A DNA stretch of 64,000 nt from Solwaraspora sp. WMMD406 (GTDB lineage Bacteria; Actinomycetota; Actinomycetes; Mycobacteriales; Micromonosporaceae): contig NZ_JARUBF010000001.1 in the NCBI RefSeq assembly GCF_029626025.1, forward strand, positions 4,030,001-4,094,000, written 5' to 3'. The notes beneath the pieces were generated by a model, which saw nothing but the letters and a program-made list of their open reading frames with translations, ran no database searches and was not told the origin of the DNA. Shown here in pieces: positions 9,709 to 19,700 of this stretch (the first letter of the stretch is position 1; each line of letters opens with the position of its first letter). The position numbers and the translations under genes are program-made.

Positions 9709-10389
9709 ATGTACCTGACCCGATTTCGCTTCAACCGGGCACGCCGTGACAGCCGACGACTCCTCGGCTCGCCGCAGGTCATGCACGCGGCAGTCATGGC
9801 CAGCTTCCCGCAGCACACCGACCACACCCGCGACCACGCCCGCGCCCTGTGGCGACTCGACACCACCGACAACCAGCCGGTGCTCTACATCGTCAGCCCC
9901 GGCCGACCAGACCTCACCCACCTCGTCGAGCAGGCCGGCTGGCCCACCACCGACGAGAAATGGCTGACCCGACCGTACGGTGGCTTCCTCGACCAGCTCG
10001 CACCCGGCCAGCAATGGGCGTTCCGCCTCACCGCCAACCCGGTCCACAACGGCCGGCCCAAAGACCCCACGGCCGACACCAAGCGGTACGGGCACGTCAC
10101 CGTGGCACAGCAGACGCAGTGGCTGCTGCAACGAGCGGAACGTCACGGATTCGCGGTCGTGGCCGGAGCCAGCGGAGAACCCAACCTCATGCTGCACCAC
10201 CAGAGCACCCACAGCTTCGGCCGACGCGGGGGAGACCGCCCCGTCACCCTGCGGACCGCCACCTACGACGGCGTACTCGAAGTGGTCGACCCCGACGCGC
10301 TGCGGCGCATGCTGACCGCCGGAATCGGACACGCCAAGGCGTACGGCTGCGGGTTGATGACCCTCGCCCCCGCCAACGCCGCCCGATGA
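9709..10389 (+). CDS. cas6e: CRISPR RNA endoribonuclease Cas6e (Cse3/CasE)
   Basis: 226 aa. Cas6e cuts pre-crRNA at the base of the repeat hairpin and stays on the 3' handle. H26 in QVMHAAVM matches the catalytic histidine position known in Thermus Cse3. The glycine-rich loop GIGHAKAYGCGL near the C-terminus is the RNA-binding RAMP signature. Its substrate here is the CCCCGCG-YA-CGCGGGG hairpin of the arrays. The stop overlaps the cas1 start (ATGA). Confidence 0.96.
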   Translation: MYLTRFRFNRARRDSRRLLGSPQVMHAAVMASFPQHTDHTRDHARALWRLDTTDNQPVLYIVSPGRPDLTHLVEQAGWPTTDEKWLTRPYGGFLDQLAPGQQWAFRLTANPVHNGRPKDPTADTKRYGHVTVAQQTQWLLQRAERHGFAVVAGASGEPNLMLHHQSTHSFGRRGGDRPVTLRTATYDGVLEVVDPDALRRMLTAGIGHAKAYGCGLMTLAPANAAR

Positions 10390-11351
10390 AGATCCCCGGC
10401 GTACCGCCACCGGAGCTGCCCGACCTGGTCCGCGCGCAGGACCGGATCAGCTTCCTCTACCGCGACCGGTGCGTCATCCACCGCGACAGCAACGCGATCA
10501 CCGCCACCGACGCCAAGGGGACGGTGCACATTCCCGCCGCCAGCCTCGGAGTCCTGCTACTCGGGCCGGGTACCTCGGTCAGTCACCAGGCGATAGCGCT
10601 GCTCGCCGACAACGGTGCCACCGTGGTCTGGGTCGGCGAGCACGGCGTCCGCTACTACGCCCACGGCCGGTCGCTGGCCCGATCCAGCCGGCTGCTCATC
10701 GCGCAGGCCGCCGCCGTCTCCCACCGGGACCGGCGGCTCGCCGTCGCCCGCGCCATGTACGACATGCGCTTCCCCGACGAGGACACCGGCAAGCTGACCA
10801 TGCAACAGCTGCGGGGGAGGGAAGGGGCGAGAGTCCGGCGGACCTACCGCGAGCATGCCCGGCGGACCAAGGTGACCTGGACCCACCGGGACTACGACCC
10901 GGACAACTTCACCGGCTCCGACCCGATCAATCAGGCGCTGTCCGCCGCGCACGTCTGCCTGTACGGCGTCGTCCACGCCGTCATCGTCGCGCTCGGCGCG
11001 GCACCCGGCCTCGGCTTCATCCACACCGGGCACGAGCGATCGTTCGTCTACGACATCGCCGACCTGTACAAAGCCGAGATCACCATCCCGACCGCGTTCG
11101 ACGTCGTCGCCAATGGATCCGTCGACGTCCCCGGCGACACCCGGCGAGCCGTCCGGGACAAGATCTTCGAACTCGATCTTCTCGACCGGTGCGCGGGAGA
11201 CATTCGTAGGCTGCTCCTACCCAGATCAGAGGTTGACGGCGACGGTTGGGGACATGACTTCGCCGACGACGTCGTCAACCTGTGGGACGAGTCCGGAGCG
11301 GAAATGCCGAGCGGGATCAACTACGCGGACGAGTACGAGGTCGACTTCTGA
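10386..11351 (+). CDS. cas1: CRISPR integrase Cas1 (type I-E)
   Basis: 321 aa. With Cas2 it captures prespacers and inserts them at the leader-repeat junction. The N-terminal beta domain is followed by the helical catalytic domain with INQALSAAHVCLYGVVHAVI, and then the metal-binding segment GFIHTGHERSFVYDIADLYK, which holds the family's His and Asp ligands. The length is typical of Cas1e. ATG overlaps the cas6e stop, and its TGA shares bases with the cas2 ATG (TGATG), so expression is tightly coupled. Confidence 0.97.
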   Translation: MKIPGVPPPELPDLVRAQDRISFLYRDRCVIHRDSNAITATDAKGTVHIPAASLGVLLLGPGTSVSHQAIALLADNGATVVWVGEHGVRYYAHGRSLARSSRLLIAQAAAVSHRDRRLAVARAMYDMRFPDEDTGKLTMQQLRGREGARVRRTYREHARRTKVTWTHRDYDPDNFTGSDPINQALSAAHVCLYGVVHAVIVALGAAPGLGFIHTGHERSFVYDIADLYKAEITIPTAFDVVANGSVDVPGDTRRAVRDKIFELDLLDRCAGDIRRLLLPRSEVDGDGWGHDFADDVVNLWDESGAEMPSGINYADEYEVDF

Positions 11352-11752
11352 TGGTCGTCATCGTCCTCACCGCCTGCCCTGCCGGTCTACGTGGGCACCT
11401 CACACAGTGGCTGCTGGAGATATCGGCCGGGGTGTACGTCGGACACGTCACCGCGCGGGTCCGTGACCGACTCTGGGGCAGAGTCGTCGAACTCGCCGGA
11501 CCAGGCAGGGCACTGATGGTCTATCAGGTACGTGGCGAGCAGCGGCTCTCCTTCAAGGTGCACGACCATCACTGGCAACCGGTCGACTTCGACGGCATCA
11601 TGCTCATGCGTCGACCGGCGGACCCAGCTGCCGTGTCCGTCGGGCCGCCGCCCTCAGGCTGGAGCAAGGCGTCCAAGCGGCGACGGTTCGGCCGACGCGG
11701 CTCCACCCCGTCGTCGCAACCGACCGGCCAGGAGCAGAACCAAAGTGAATGA
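11351..11752 (+). CDS. cas2: CRISPR adaptation protein Cas2 (type I-E) with C-terminal extension
   Basis: 133 aa. Residues 1-88 match Cas2e: MVVIVLTACPAGLRGHLTQWL, then EISAGVYVGH and the MVYQV..EQRLSFKVHDHHW block. Cas2 is the structural dimer of the Cas1-Cas2 integrase. Residues 89-133 are a proline-, serine- and basic-rich tail, probably disordered, longer than in most Cas2e. The stop lies only 40 bp before the first repeat, so the tail is encoded in DNA that may also serve as the CRISPR leader. Confidence 0.95.
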   Translation: MVVIVLTACPAGLRGHLTQWLLEISAGVYVGHVTARVRDRLWGRVVELAGPGRALMVYQVRGEQRLSFKVHDHHWQPVDFDGIMLMRRPADPAAVSVGPPPSGWSKASKRRRFGRRGSTPSSQPTGQEQNQSE

Positions 11753-11792
11753 AAACCGCGCTGTGAGCCCGTAAATCCGCAGGTCAACAAGT
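11753..11792 (+). promoter_or_regulatory. Leader of array 2 (minimal, 40 bp)
   Basis: This is the only non-coding DNA between cas2 and the first repeat. It is relatively AT-rich and ends GTCAACAAGT at the leader-repeat junction. Leaders are usually longer (60 bp or more), so the functional leader probably extends into the 3' part of cas2. Confidence 0.6.
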
Positions 11793-12919
11793 CTGCTCCC
11801 CGCGTACGCGGGGATGGTCCCCCGGAACGGACCGCCCGTGAGGACCGTATCGCCTGCTCCCCGCGTACGCGGGGATGGTCCCGGGACCCGGCAGGGTGAT
11901 GTATCCGAACTCGACTGCTCCCCGCGTACGCGGGGATGGTCCCGCGCGGCTGAGCAGGACCGGCGGGACAAGGTCCTGCTCCCCGCGTACGCGGGGATGG
12001 TCCCTCGAACGCGAAGTTCTTCAAGGACGAGGGACACTGCTCCCCGCGTACGCGGGGATGGTCCCAGTCCGCCTGGGCGGACGACCACCTCGTTGTCCTG
12101 CTCCCCGCGTACGCGGGGATGGTCCTGGTTCCAACGCCAGGACGTCGTGATCGACGTCCTGCTCCCCGCGTACGCGGGGATGGTCCCAGGGCCATCGCGT
12201 CCGCCTCCGACCCGTCGTTCTGCTCCCCGCGTACGCGGGGATGGTCCCTGGTGGCCCGGCGACGACGTCGGGTACGACCTCTGCTCCCCGCGTACGCGGG
12301 GATGGTCCCTCGTGAACGACGTACGGTGTGTCGGGGCCGAGCTGCTCCCCGCGTACGCGGGGATGGTCCCTCGTCGACGCCCGGCAGATGCTGGCCGCGA
12401 CCCTGCTCCCCGCGTACGCGGGGATGGTCCCGAAACGACGCTGGTCGACGGTCTGGACTACACCTGCTCCCCGCGTACGCGGGGATGGTCCCCGGCCGTG
12501 CCGGCCGGCGCGATCCGGATCGCGCTGCTCCCCGCGTACGCGGGGATGGTCCCGTGCTGCAGCGGGACACCGGGTCTGTGTGGCACTGCTCCCCGCGTAC
12601 GCGGGGATGGTCCCTCGTCCTCACGGTCGAACTTGATGTCGAACATCTGCTCCCCGCGTACGCGGGGATGGTCCCTCGTGAACGACGTACGGTGTGTCGG
12701 GGCCGAGCTGCTCCCCGCGTACGCGGGGATGGTCCCGCCGTCTCGATCCGGCGTTTGAACTGGTCGACCTGCTCCCCGCGTACGCGGGGATGGTCCCGGC
12801 AGCGGGGCGGTCGCCGTGCCGAGGTCCAGCTGCTCCCCGCGTACGCGGGGATGGTCCCAGCGCGGGACAGACCGTCGACCTGGCGACGTTCTGCTCCCCG
12901 CGTACGCGGGGATGGTCCC
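11793..12919 (+). CRISPR. CRISPR array 2 (type I-E), 19 repeats, 18 spacers
   Basis: 29-bp repeats at exactly 61-bp intervals, with CGTACG in the hairpin centre instead of the CGCACG of array 1. The repeats are essentially identical from first to last, with only one terminal-base change near 12126. The array is leader-proximal, adjoining cas2, so its spacers should be the youngest. The last repeat (12891-12919) is perfect and is followed at once by IS110-related DNA rather than by a decayed trailer. One spacer is present twice (12310-12341 and 12676-12707). Confidence 0.98.
12310..12707 (+). repeat. Duplicated spacer in array 2, six units apart
   Basis: The 32-bp spacers at 12310-12341 and 12676-12707 are identical (they begin TCGTGAACGACGTACGG). 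The distance is 366 bp, exactly six repeat-spacer units. It could come from recombination between repeats or from independent acquisition of the same prespacer; the five intervening spacers are not themselves duplicated. Confidence 0.95.
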
Positions 12920-12958
12920 AAGTTGACTTAGGGCCGGGGGGTGTCCCTATGGGTTCTG

Positions 12959-14164
12959 TCAAGCAGCGAGGCGGGGTTCGTCCGCCGGTTTGGGCTGGTA
13001 TGGCCGTTGGGTGCGGAGCATGGCGTGGAGGACGTCGACGCGGCGGCGGGCGAGGCAGATGAGGGCGGCGTTGTGTTTCTTGCCCTCAGCGCGTTTGCGG
13101 TCGTAGTAGGCGCGGCTGAGCGGGTCGGCGAGAGCGGCGAACGCGGACAGGAAGAACGCGCGTTTCAGCTGCTTGTTGCCGCCCTTGGGTGGGTGTTCGC
13201 CACGGATGCTGGTGCCGGAGCGGCGGGTGACCGGGGCCAGGCCGGCGTAGGCGGCCAGGTGGCCGGGGGTGGGGAACGAGGTGCCGTCGCCGACTTCGAG
13301 CAGGATGCGGGCCGCGGTCCTGACGCCGATGCCGGGCATCGAGGTCAGGACCGGGGCAAGAGGGTGCGCATCAAGCATCCCTTCGACCTGTTCGGCGACC
13401 TGGTCGCGTTGGCGCAGCAGGTCACGCAGGTTGTCGGCGAGTCGGGGAAGGACGGTCTCGGCGGCGGTGGTGCCGGGAACCACGACGGTCTGCGCGTCGA
13501 GCGCGGTGAAGATCTGGTCGACCAGGCGGGCGCCCATGCGTGGCGCGCGGGCCTTGACGATCTCGGTGAGTTTCGCCCGGCCTGCCTTGCGGATGCCGGT
13601 GGGTCCGCCGCACCGCGAGATGGCTTCCAGGACGGCGGGGTGCTGCAGTTTCGGGCCGAGGACGCGTTCCAGGGGTGGGTGGATCTGGGTGAGCAGGCCC
13701 CGGATGCGGTTGGCGACGCGGGTGACCTCGCCGGCGAGGTCGTCGTCGTAGCCGACCATCACCTCCAGCTCGGCCAGGGCGTCGTCGCCGGTGTCGACCC
13801 GGCGCAGGGTGTGGGGCAGGGTGCGGGCGGCGTCGGCGATGACGTAGGCGTCGCGGGCGTCGGTCTTCGCGGTGCCGGGGTGCAGGTCGGCCAGGCGGCG
13901 CATGACCAGACCGGGCAGGTAGGCGACCTGGTGGCCGCAGGCGCGGGCGACCGCGACGGGCAGCGCGCCGATCGAGGCGGGCTGGTCGACCACGGCCAGG
14001 ATCTGGCCGTGCCGGGCGAGTTTGTCGAACAGTTTCCGCAGCCCGGTTTCGGTGTTGGGCAGCGTCGCGTCGTGCAGCCGCTTGCCGTCGCGGTTCAACG
14101 CGACCGCGTGGTGTCCTTCCTTGCCGACGTCGAGTCCGATGAAGACGCCGAACCCGTCGTGCAC
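12959..14164 (-). CDS. IS110-family transposase (DEDD recombinase), element 1
   Basis: 401 aa, normal for IS110. The N-terminal RuvC-like DEDD domain starts VFIGLDVGKEGHHAVAL, with KTDARDAYVIADAAR supplying later acidic residues. The C-terminal Transposase_20 domain has MPGIGVRTAARILLEVGD and AYAGLAPVTRRSG with the serine region. The GTG at 14164 is preferred because GAGGAGG sits 7 bases upstream; the longer reading frame to 14350 has no such support. It inserts in or beside the CRISPR array, ending 40 bp after the last repeat of array 2. No inverted repeats are obvious, as usual for IS110. Confidence 0.93.
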   Translation of the reverse strand: MHDGFGVFIGLDVGKEGHHAVALNRDGKRLHDATLPNTETGLRKLFDKLARHGQILAVVDQPASIGALPVAVARACGHQVAYLPGLVMRRLADLHPGTAKTDARDAYVIADAARTLPHTLRRVDTGDDALAELEVMVGYDDDLAGEVTRVANRIRGLLTQIHPPLERVLGPKLQHPAVLEAISRCGGPTGIRKAGRAKLTEIVKARAPRMGARLVDQIFTALDAQTVVVPGTTAAETVLPRLADNLRDLLRQRDQVAEQVEGMLDAHPLAPVLTSMPGIGVRTAARILLEVGDGTSFPTPGHLAAYAGLAPVTRRSGTSIRGEHPPKGGNKQLKRAFFLSAFAALADPLSRAYYDRKRAEGKKHNAALICLARRRVDVLHAMLRTQRPYQPKPADEPRLAA

Positions 14165-14436
14165 AGCTTGCCTCCTCACGGCGATGGCCTGGCTCGGCCG
14201 CTGGTCATAGCGTCGGACTGCCGGCATCCACGTTACGGAGAGACCTACCCCACGACGGGGTGGCCGGGTCCCTATCAGCGGTCCGCCGACGCCACCCGGC
14301 TCGGCGACAACACCCCCCGGATCATGCGTACGACAGGGGCATTCAGTCATACCGAGCCGGGCGACCGAGCAGTCCCCGGCTGGGGACGATCAAAAAGACC
14401 TCCGATCTCCGGAAGCGTCAAGTCGTCGGTTCGCCG
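14165..14436. other. Non-coding DNA upstream of IS110 transposase 1
   Basis: This stretch lies between transposase 1 and the methyltransferase stop. IS110-group elements carry a structured bridge RNA in the non-coding end next to the transposase start, so this is where one would be expected. I did not fold it and see no diagnostic motif by eye. Confidence 0.3.
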
Positions 14437-15072
14437 TCAGGTGATGAACTGGAAGATCTTGCCGGTCTCCAGCGGCTGTGGGGTGCCGGTGAAGCGGTGA
14501 ACGCCGACGGAGAACAGCACGTCGTCGGGTGCGGTGAAAGCCTGTTCGGCGAACCCTGCGTCGGCCAGCCACCTTCGGACCGCCGGTGTCAGGTCGGGTG
14601 CTCGTCGTGTCCTGGTCCAGATCACTGTGGCGTCGGCAGCGCAGATCTGCGGCAGCGCGTGAATGGTGGTGTGGGCGTCGGCGTCGCTGATGTTGCCCAG
14701 GACGCCTGCCATGATGACCAGGTCGGCGGGCACCGCCTGCCGGTATGAGGCGAGGTCACCGGCGTCGGCCTGCCCGACGGTCACCGTGTCGAGGCCTTCG
14801 GCGATTGCTCGGGTCCGGGCCGCGGCGACGTTGCGCGGTTCGTACTCGAGCAGCGTGGCGCTGACTCGCACGGCGTCCTGGCGCGACGCCAGCACGGTGA
14901 GAATGTCGTGACCTTGGCCGGCGCACATGCTGAGCACGGACACCGGTTCGCCAGGTCGCTCATCGAGCCACGCGGCGATGTGCTGCTGGACCAGCTTCAG
15001 TCGGCGTGCCAGGGGCGAGCCGGGGTCGGTGTAAGGGCTGTGCCAGGCGTACCAGTCCTTGCCGTCGTTCAT
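14437..15072 (-). CDS. Class I SAM-dependent methyltransferase between two IS110 elements
   Basis: 211 aa. It begins MNDGKDWYAWHSPY and has the SAM-binding motif I region VSVLSMCAGQGHDIL (about residues 43-57), an acidic motif II end in LLEYEPRN and motif IV-like ADLVIMAGVLGNI. The substrate is unknown. ATG 15072 is preferred; a GTG at 15096 would overlap transposase 2. Only 20 bp separate its start from the stop of transposase 2, and both read leftwards, so it may be co-transcribed with that transposase. It lies inside the block that splits the CRISPR arrays, so it could be an IS passenger or a captured gene. Confidence 0.8.
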   Translation of the reverse strand: MNDGKDWYAWHSPYTDPGSPLARRLKLVQQHIAAWLDERPGEPVSVLSMCAGQGHDILTVLASRQDAVRVSATLLEYEPRNVAAARTRAIAEGLDTVTVGQADAGDLASYRQAVPADLVIMAGVLGNISDADAHTTIHALPQICAADATVIWTRTRRAPDLTPAVRRWLADAGFAEQAFTAPDDVLFSVGVHRFTGTPQPLETGKIFQFIT

Positions 15073-15092
15073 GGGCGCCGAGTTTGCCAGTG

Positions 15093-16334
15093 TCACTGCG
15101 CAGCGGCGGGTGCGGGCATGCCGATCGTGGGGAAGGCCTTGCCGGGGTGGTAGAGCTGTCCTGTTGCGAGGCAGTGGTGCAGGCAGCCGAGGAGCCGGTT
15201 GAACAGGTGGCGTAGTGCGGCGGGATGTCGGTCGCCGTGGTCGCGGCGGCGCTGGTAGTGCTGTTTGGCGGGTTCGGCGTGGGTAGCGGCGACGAAGGCC
15301 CACAGATATCCGGCGGCGGCGAGCCGATCGTTCTTCACCTTGCGGTGGGTGATGGAGATGCTGCGCCCGGACGCGCGGGTGACCGGGGCCGCGCCGGCGT
15401 AGGCCTTCAGAGCGCGGGCATCGGCGAACCGGGCGCGGTCGTCGCCGATCTCGGCCAGAACGCGGGCACCGGTCACGTCGGCCAGACCGGGGAAGCTTGT
15501 CACGATCGCGTGGTCCGGGTGCTGGCGGAACGCTTCGCTGGCGGCCTCGGCAAGCGAATCAACACTGGCGCATTCGACGTTCAGCGTCGCGAGCAGTGCC
15601 AGCGCCTGGATGCCCATGGCTTCCTCCACGACGTCCGGCTGACGCAGTTGCGGACGGCGCAGCGCCTGCTGCAGCTCGGCGGCCAGGTCCTCGACGCCAC
15701 GCCGTCGGCCGCCGCGGCGTAGGGCGGCGGCGATCCGAGTTGTGGACAGCTTCGCCGCAGCTGCGGGCGTGGATGCGGCGGCCAGCACCGCACGGGCGTC
15801 CGCGCTGGTCAGGTTGCCCTTCCTGCCGTTGAACGCGGCGAGGAACGTGGGGAAGTACTCCCGCAGCAGTGACCGCAGCTCGTTCGAGGCCCGGGTTCGC
15901 CGCCAGGTGGCGTCCTGGTGGGCCCGGGCCAGCACCGCGACCGCCTGAACCAGTTCGCTGTCGTGCGGCAGCGGCCGGTGAGCGTGGGCGTCGGTGCGCA
16001 GGATGTTGGCCAGCACCACCGCGTCGGCGTGGTCGGACTTCTTGCGTGACACCGAGTGCCGCTCCCGGTAGCGGGCCACCGCCATCGGGTTGATCGAGTA
16101 CACCCGCCGCCCACTTACGCGCAGCGCCGCGACCAGCAGGCCACGCGGGGTCTCGATCGCCACCGGGATCGGCTCCTCGGCGCTGTCACCGGCGGCGGCC
16201 AGCATCTCGACCAGCGTGGTGAATCCGTCCACGTCGTCGCCGATGCGACCCTTGGCAACCAGGCGACCGTGCTCGTCGACCAGGGCAATATCGTGATGCC
16301 GTTCTGACCAGTCGATGCCGCAGTACACCGCCAA
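15093..16334 (-). CDS. IS110-family transposase (DEDD recombinase), element 2
   Basis: 413 aa. The DEDD domain opens YCGIDWSERHHDIALVDEHG, followed by IETPRGLLV and KKSDHADAVVLANILR. The C-terminal Transposase_20 domain shows SFPGLADVTGARVLAEIGD and AYAGAAPVTRASGRS. The start is probably TTG 16334 or GTG 16328, behind GGAGTAGGAG. It is only distantly similar to the transposase at 12959, so these are different elements and not the two ends of one. The gene looks intact. Confidence 0.93.
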   Translation of the reverse strand: MAVYCGIDWSERHHDIALVDEHGRLVAKGRIGDDVDGFTTLVEMLAAAGDSAEEPIPVAIETPRGLLVAALRVSGRRVYSINPMAVARYRERHSVSRKKSDHADAVVLANILRTDAHAHRPLPHDSELVQAVAVLARAHQDATWRRTRASNELRSLLREYFPTFLAAFNGRKGNLTSADARAVLAAASTPAAAAKLSTTRIAAALRRGGRRRGVEDLAAELQQALRRPQLRQPDVVEEAMGIQALALLATLNVECASVDSLAEAASEAFRQHPDHAIVTSFPGLADVTGARVLAEIGDDRARFADARALKAYAGAAPVTRASGRSISITHRKVKNDRLAAAGYLWAFVAATHAEPAKQHYQRRRDHGDRHPAALRHLFNRLLGCLHHCLATGQLYHPGKAFPTIGMPAPAAAQ

Positions 16335-16767
16335 CTCCTACTCCTCCCTCGCCTGCCCATCGGGCATGCAACCCTGGCGGAAACGCGCGGCGCCCTAATG
16401 ACGAGGCTCTGTGGCCTACCCTCCGATGAGCCGTTCGCGATCCCAGCGACCCGCACGGTCCCGGTCTTCGCAGTAAGAGCTCGTCGGCTCCCGGTATGCG
16501 AGGTGTTCGCCGTGCGGGCGGGCTGCAACCACGATCAACATCCTGCCCAAGGTCACGAGGTGGTCCGGCACCGCCGAGATCCGCCGGTCTTGCACGAGAC
16601 CTGACACGGTCCAGAGGTGTGCAGGCGTGAACTCAGCGAGCCGGACCACCACACGAACGACTCGCCGAGCCCACGCTGCCGATCTTTTTGGAGACCTCAA
16701 GGGCCGGGTAACGGGCAGGCATCCCGTGGTCCACGGCGGGCCGTTCGGGATTCATTAGGTAACGGGG
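16335..16767. other. 433-bp non-coding stretch between IS110 element 2 and array 3
   Basis: No convincing gene. It contains whatever remains of the left end of IS110 element 2, possibly including its bridge RNA, and the DNA abutting the first repeat of array 3. The last 40 bp before that repeat do not resemble the leader next to cas2. Confidence 0.4.
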
Positions 16768-19700
16768 CTGCTCCCCGCGTACGCGGGGATGGTCCGACCG
16801 GGCGACCGACCAGACCACGGGGGAGTACTGCTCCCCGCGTACGCGGGGATGGTCCCCCCAGGCCGCCGAGCGCCAGACAGGTGAGGTCCTGCTCCCCGCG
16901 TACGCGGGGATGGTCCCCGGGCAGCGGCGAACAGCAGGAACGGCGCCACCTGCTCCCCGCGTACGCGGGGATGGTCCCTCGTCGATCGGGTTCGGGTAGC
17001 GATGCCACACCTGCTCCCCGCGTACGCGGGGATGGTCCCCGGTCCATGCCGTCGCCGGCCCGGTCCGCCATCTGCTCCCCGCGTACGCGGGGATGGTCCC
17101 GCGGCCGTCGAAGACATCTGCGCGAAGTCGCCCTGCTCCCCGCGTACGCGGGGATGGTCCCATGCTGACCGCGCGCGCGACCGCCGAGGTGTGCTGCTCC
17201 CCGCGTACGCGGGGATGGTCCCGACCCCGACCCGACAACACGGGCGGTGATCTGCTGCTCCCCGCGTACGCGGGGATGGTCCCCGCCGCTCCAGGCCGCG
17301 CTCCAACTCCTCGGCCTGCTCCCCGCGTACGCGGGGATGGTCCCTCGACGTACGCCAGCCGGGGCGCGCCCGCCAACTGCTCCCCGCGTACGCGGGGATG
17401 GTCCCGGGCAGCTGCGGGAGACGCGGGCGTGGACGGACTGCTCCCCGCGTACGCGGGGATGGTCCCCGGGACAAGGCCAGCGACGGGACGATCGGCGACT
17501 GCTCCCCGCGTACGCGGGGATGGTCCCGGCCGACAGGTCGTCGACCTCGATGTACGGCACTGCTCCCCGCGTACGCGGGGATGGTCCCACGGCCGACGCG
17601 GCGGAGGTCCTGACGGTCCGCTGCTCCCCGCGTACGCGGGGATGGTCCCTGGTGCTGGTCGACCGCGACCGCTGGGACACCCTGCTCCCCGCGTACGCGG
17701 GGATGGTCCCGGGGGCAGGGTGCGCGTGTGGGATCGGGCCGACTGCTCCCCGCGTACGCGGGGATGGTCCCGAGATCGGCGCCTACTCGGGCAAACGCTG
17801 GATCTGCTCCCCGCGTACGCGGGGATGGTCCCCCGAACGGGCGGCGGTCGTCGTCGCCGCGCGGCTGCTCCCCGCGTACGCGGGGATGGTCCCGGGGCGC
17901 GACTGATCCTCGCGGATCTGGTCGACTGCTCCCCGCGTACGCGGGGATGGTCCCCGCCCGAGCGGCGCGGCGGTCGGCGCGACGAACTGCTCCCCGCGTA
18001 CGCGGGGATGGTCCCCTCCATGGCCCGTACTGATGGCCGAGGTGGTACTGCTCCCCGCGTACGCGGGGATGGTCCCATGGCCGCTTCCGGCTCAAGCCGC
18101 AATTGGTTCTGCTCCCCGCGTACGCGGGGATGGTCCCACGGCGACCAGGCCGACCAGCGCCAGAATGACCTGCTCCCCGCGTACGCGGGGATGGTCCCGA
18201 AGATGACGGTACGTCCCTGGGCTGTGACTCCTGCTCCCCGCGTACGCGGGGATGGTCCCAGCCGGATCTACCTTCCGGTGGCCGGGTTCTGCTGCTCCCC
18301 GCGTACGCGGGGATGGTCCCCCGATGCCGGCGCACGTACGCGGCCGCCTCGTCTGCTCCCCGCGTACGCGGGGATGGTCCCGCGAACAGGTCGCCGCCGC
18401 GAAGAAGAAGGAACTGCTCCCCGCGTACGCGGGGATGGTCCCCGGTCCCCGCGCGGGGACGGCGAACCTCAGACCTGCTCCCCGCGTACGCGGGGATGGT
18501 CCGGCGTCGACGTACCAGTCGACCATGGTCACTCCCTGCTCCCCGCGTACGCGGGGATGGTCCCCGGCAGACCTGCGACCGCTTCGAGACCGTCACCTGC
18601 TCCCCGCGTACGCGGGGATGGTCCCATCATCGACGAGGCGCTGTTTTACACGCCTGACTGCTCCCCGCGTACGCGGGGATGGTCCCGGCTGGTTGGCTAC
18701 CGAGCCGGCCTACCCCGGCTGCTCCCCGCGTACGCGGGGATGGTCCCCAGCATCATCACCACCCCGGCAGCGGCACCGTCTGCTCCCCGCGTACGCGGGG
18801 ATGGTCCTCCACCAACCGCATCACACTCGCCGATTTCGTTCTGCTCCCCGCGTACGCGGGGATGGTCCCTGGGCGACCGGGTCGGCCCTGTCGAGCAGGG
18901 CCTGCTCCCCGCGTACGCGGGGATGGTCCCGATCCACAGGGTGTCGTCGTTGGGCTTCACGCCTGCTCCCCGCGTACGCGGGGATGGTCCCTCGTCGGCC
19001 ATCCCCAGATGCAGCGTCTTGCCCTGCTCCCCGCGTACGCGGGGATGGTCCCGTGGAGAGCCGCAGCGCGCATCTGCTGGTGTACTGCTCCCCGCGTACG
19101 CGGGGATGGTCCCGGGACCCGGTGGCCACCGGTGGCGGCCGCCCCCTGCTCCCCGCGTACGCGGGGATGGTCCCAGGACGTCGACGAGCTGACCATCGAC
19201 ACGAACCTGCTCCCCGCGTACGCGGGGATGGTCCCCCGCTGTACGCGCTGGCGATCAAGGCGCTCGGCTGCTCCCCGCGTACGCGGGGATGGTCCCGGGC
19301 TGGCGTCGCCGGTCAGCGACGGCAGGAACTGCTCCCCGCGTACGCGGGGATGGTCCCGACAGGTTGTTCCAGCCGGAGATGACCCGGTTCTGCTCCCCGC
19401 GTACGCGGGGATGGTCCCCCAATATCGGGATAACGTCCCGCTGAGCGGGTCTGCTCCCCGCGTACGCGGGGATGGTCCCTGCGACTCCTCCGGAGCCACC
19501 TGGATCGTCTTCTGCTCCCCGCGTACGCGGGGATGGTCCCCGGCCGCCGGACATGTCACCAGCGGCGCACGCCTGCTCCCCGCGTACGCGGGGATGGTCC
19601 CCCCCAGCCAGGAGGCGACCATGGCGGCAATCCCTGCTCCCCGCGTACGCGGGGATGGTCCCTGGTCGGCGTCTTGGATGCCGTCTCCGCCCTCCTGCTC

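Noticed and set aside
11569-12931. Open frames of 270-450 aa across array 2 with PSPRTRGA and PAYAGS repeats
   Set aside because: Same artefact of repeat periodicity; no ribosome binding sites and the sequence is purely array.
12941-14500. Long plus-strand frame of 519 aa over the IS110 transposase
   Set aside because: It is the high-GC shadow of the minus-strand transposase, which has clear IS110 motifs.
12959-16334. Composite transposon formed by two identical IS110 copies around the methyltransferase
   Set aside because: The two transposases are clearly different proteins, so they cannot be the two arms of one composite element.
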